Shown here in pieces: positions 63,801 through 64,000 of a DNA stretch of 64,000 bases. Origin of the DNA: Streptomyces tuirus (lineage in GTDB: Bacteria > Actinomycetota > Actinomycetes > Streptomycetales > Streptomycetaceae). The translations under genes and the position numbers were made by a program. Each line of letters begins with the position of its first letter. Positions within the stretch are counted from its first letter, which is position 1. Where the stretch lies: the NCBI GenBank assembly GCA_018195615.1, contig JAGTPG010000001.1, positions 124,001-188,000 of the forward strand, written 5' to 3'. The notes beneath the pieces are model-generated. The model was not told the origin of the DNA. It worked only from the letters and a program-made list of their open reading frames with translations, and ran no database searches.

Positions 63801-64000
63801 ATGACAGACCGGGCACCAGGAACGCCCCGCGCGTGGAAGTCGCTACTGCCGGCCGGCTTCGGCGTGCTCATCGTTCTCATCTCCGCCTTGCTCTTCGCGG
63901 CCGTGCCGGCTGAACTGGCCGACAAACGCGCGTACGCCGAAGCGCCCGTCTGCCCGGCCGGCACACCATCGGACAGCTGCCGGATGGTCGTCCCGGGGAT
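63801..64000 (+). CDS. Membrane protein of unknown function, N-terminal part (runs off the window)
   Basis: 66 residues are visible from the ATG at 63801, about eight bases after GAGAGG (an ATG at 63795 is also possible). A hydrophobic helix (about residues 17-38, with G-F-G-V-L-I-V-L-I-S-A-L-L-F) is followed by an outward-looking segment with two Cys, in A-P-V-C-P-A-G-T and D-S-C-R. This looks like a conserved Streptomyces membrane protein, but I do not recognise a function. Confidence 0.6.
   Translation, partial: MTDRAPGTPRAWKSLLPAGFGVLIVLISALLFAAVPAELADKRAYAEAPVCPAGTPSDSCRMVVPG

Overview
High-GC, strongly Streptomyces-like DNA. The window carries most of a nonribosomal peptide (NRPS) cluster (about 5.7-60.7 kb), with an aromatic-catabolism operon on the left and a hopanoid-methylase gene on the right. 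Actinobacterial signs are GC-rich third codon positions, GTG and TTG starts, rare TTA (bldA-type) codons, an EXLDI protein, an LmbU-type regulator and a DUF1707 protein.

Layout. 0-4 kb, minus strand: extradiol dioxygenase, fumarylacetoacetate-hydrolase family protein, MhpA-like flavin hydroxylase and acetoacetyl-CoA synthetase, with a divergent TetR gene. 5.1-5.5 kb: debris of a UvrD-like helicase. 5.7-10.5 kb: MMPL exporter, DrrB/DrrA-type ABC exporter and EXLDI protein. 10.7-12.8 kb: dimethylargininase-family enzyme and cytochrome P450. 12.9-19.2 kb, minus: an NRPS whose A domain reads as threonine, an SDR, a type II thioesterase, an MbtH protein and an ornithine N5-hydroxylase. 19.2-47.7 kb, minus: a terminal C-A-PCP-TE NRPS and a six-module giant NRPS. 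48.0-50.6 kb, plus: fabD-acpP-fabF type trio. 50.7-52.8 kb: LmbU-type regulator and a PaiB/KtzT-like piperazate synthase candidate. 53.0-59.5 kb, plus: NRPS C-A-PCP-E-C-PCP whose last module has no A domain. 59.5-64 kb: FAD oxidoreductase, DUF1707 protein, endonuclease-like remnant, hpnR-type radical SAM gene and a partial membrane protein.

How the genes may work together (inference). Ornithine N5-hydroxylase plus the KtzT-like protein would make piperazic acid (Piz). The first five A domains of the giant NRPS are near-identical and read D-V-F-H-V-A-A-Y-A, which resembles codes reported for Piz. Module 6 reads as glycine and has an N-methyltransferase, so it should insert sarcosine. The alternation of E domains with DCL- and LCL-type C domains is consistent all along the line. 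The predicted line is: acyl starter from the dedicated ACP/KAS, a Val-like D residue, a residue loaded in trans (possibly Thr), D-Piz, L-Piz, D-Piz, L-Piz, D-Piz, Sar, a last residue, then TE release. This would be an acylated peptide unusually rich in contiguous Piz, of the general kind of the incarnatapeptins or JBIR-39 (named from memory, not compared).

Quality caution. Many genes are split by one-base indels at G/C runs. The near-identical module pair at about 36.9-42.6 kb is about 80 bases shorter than its sister copy through scattered single-base losses. These look like sequencing or assembly errors in a long repeat. Genes broken this way are listed at full extent with the break points stated.
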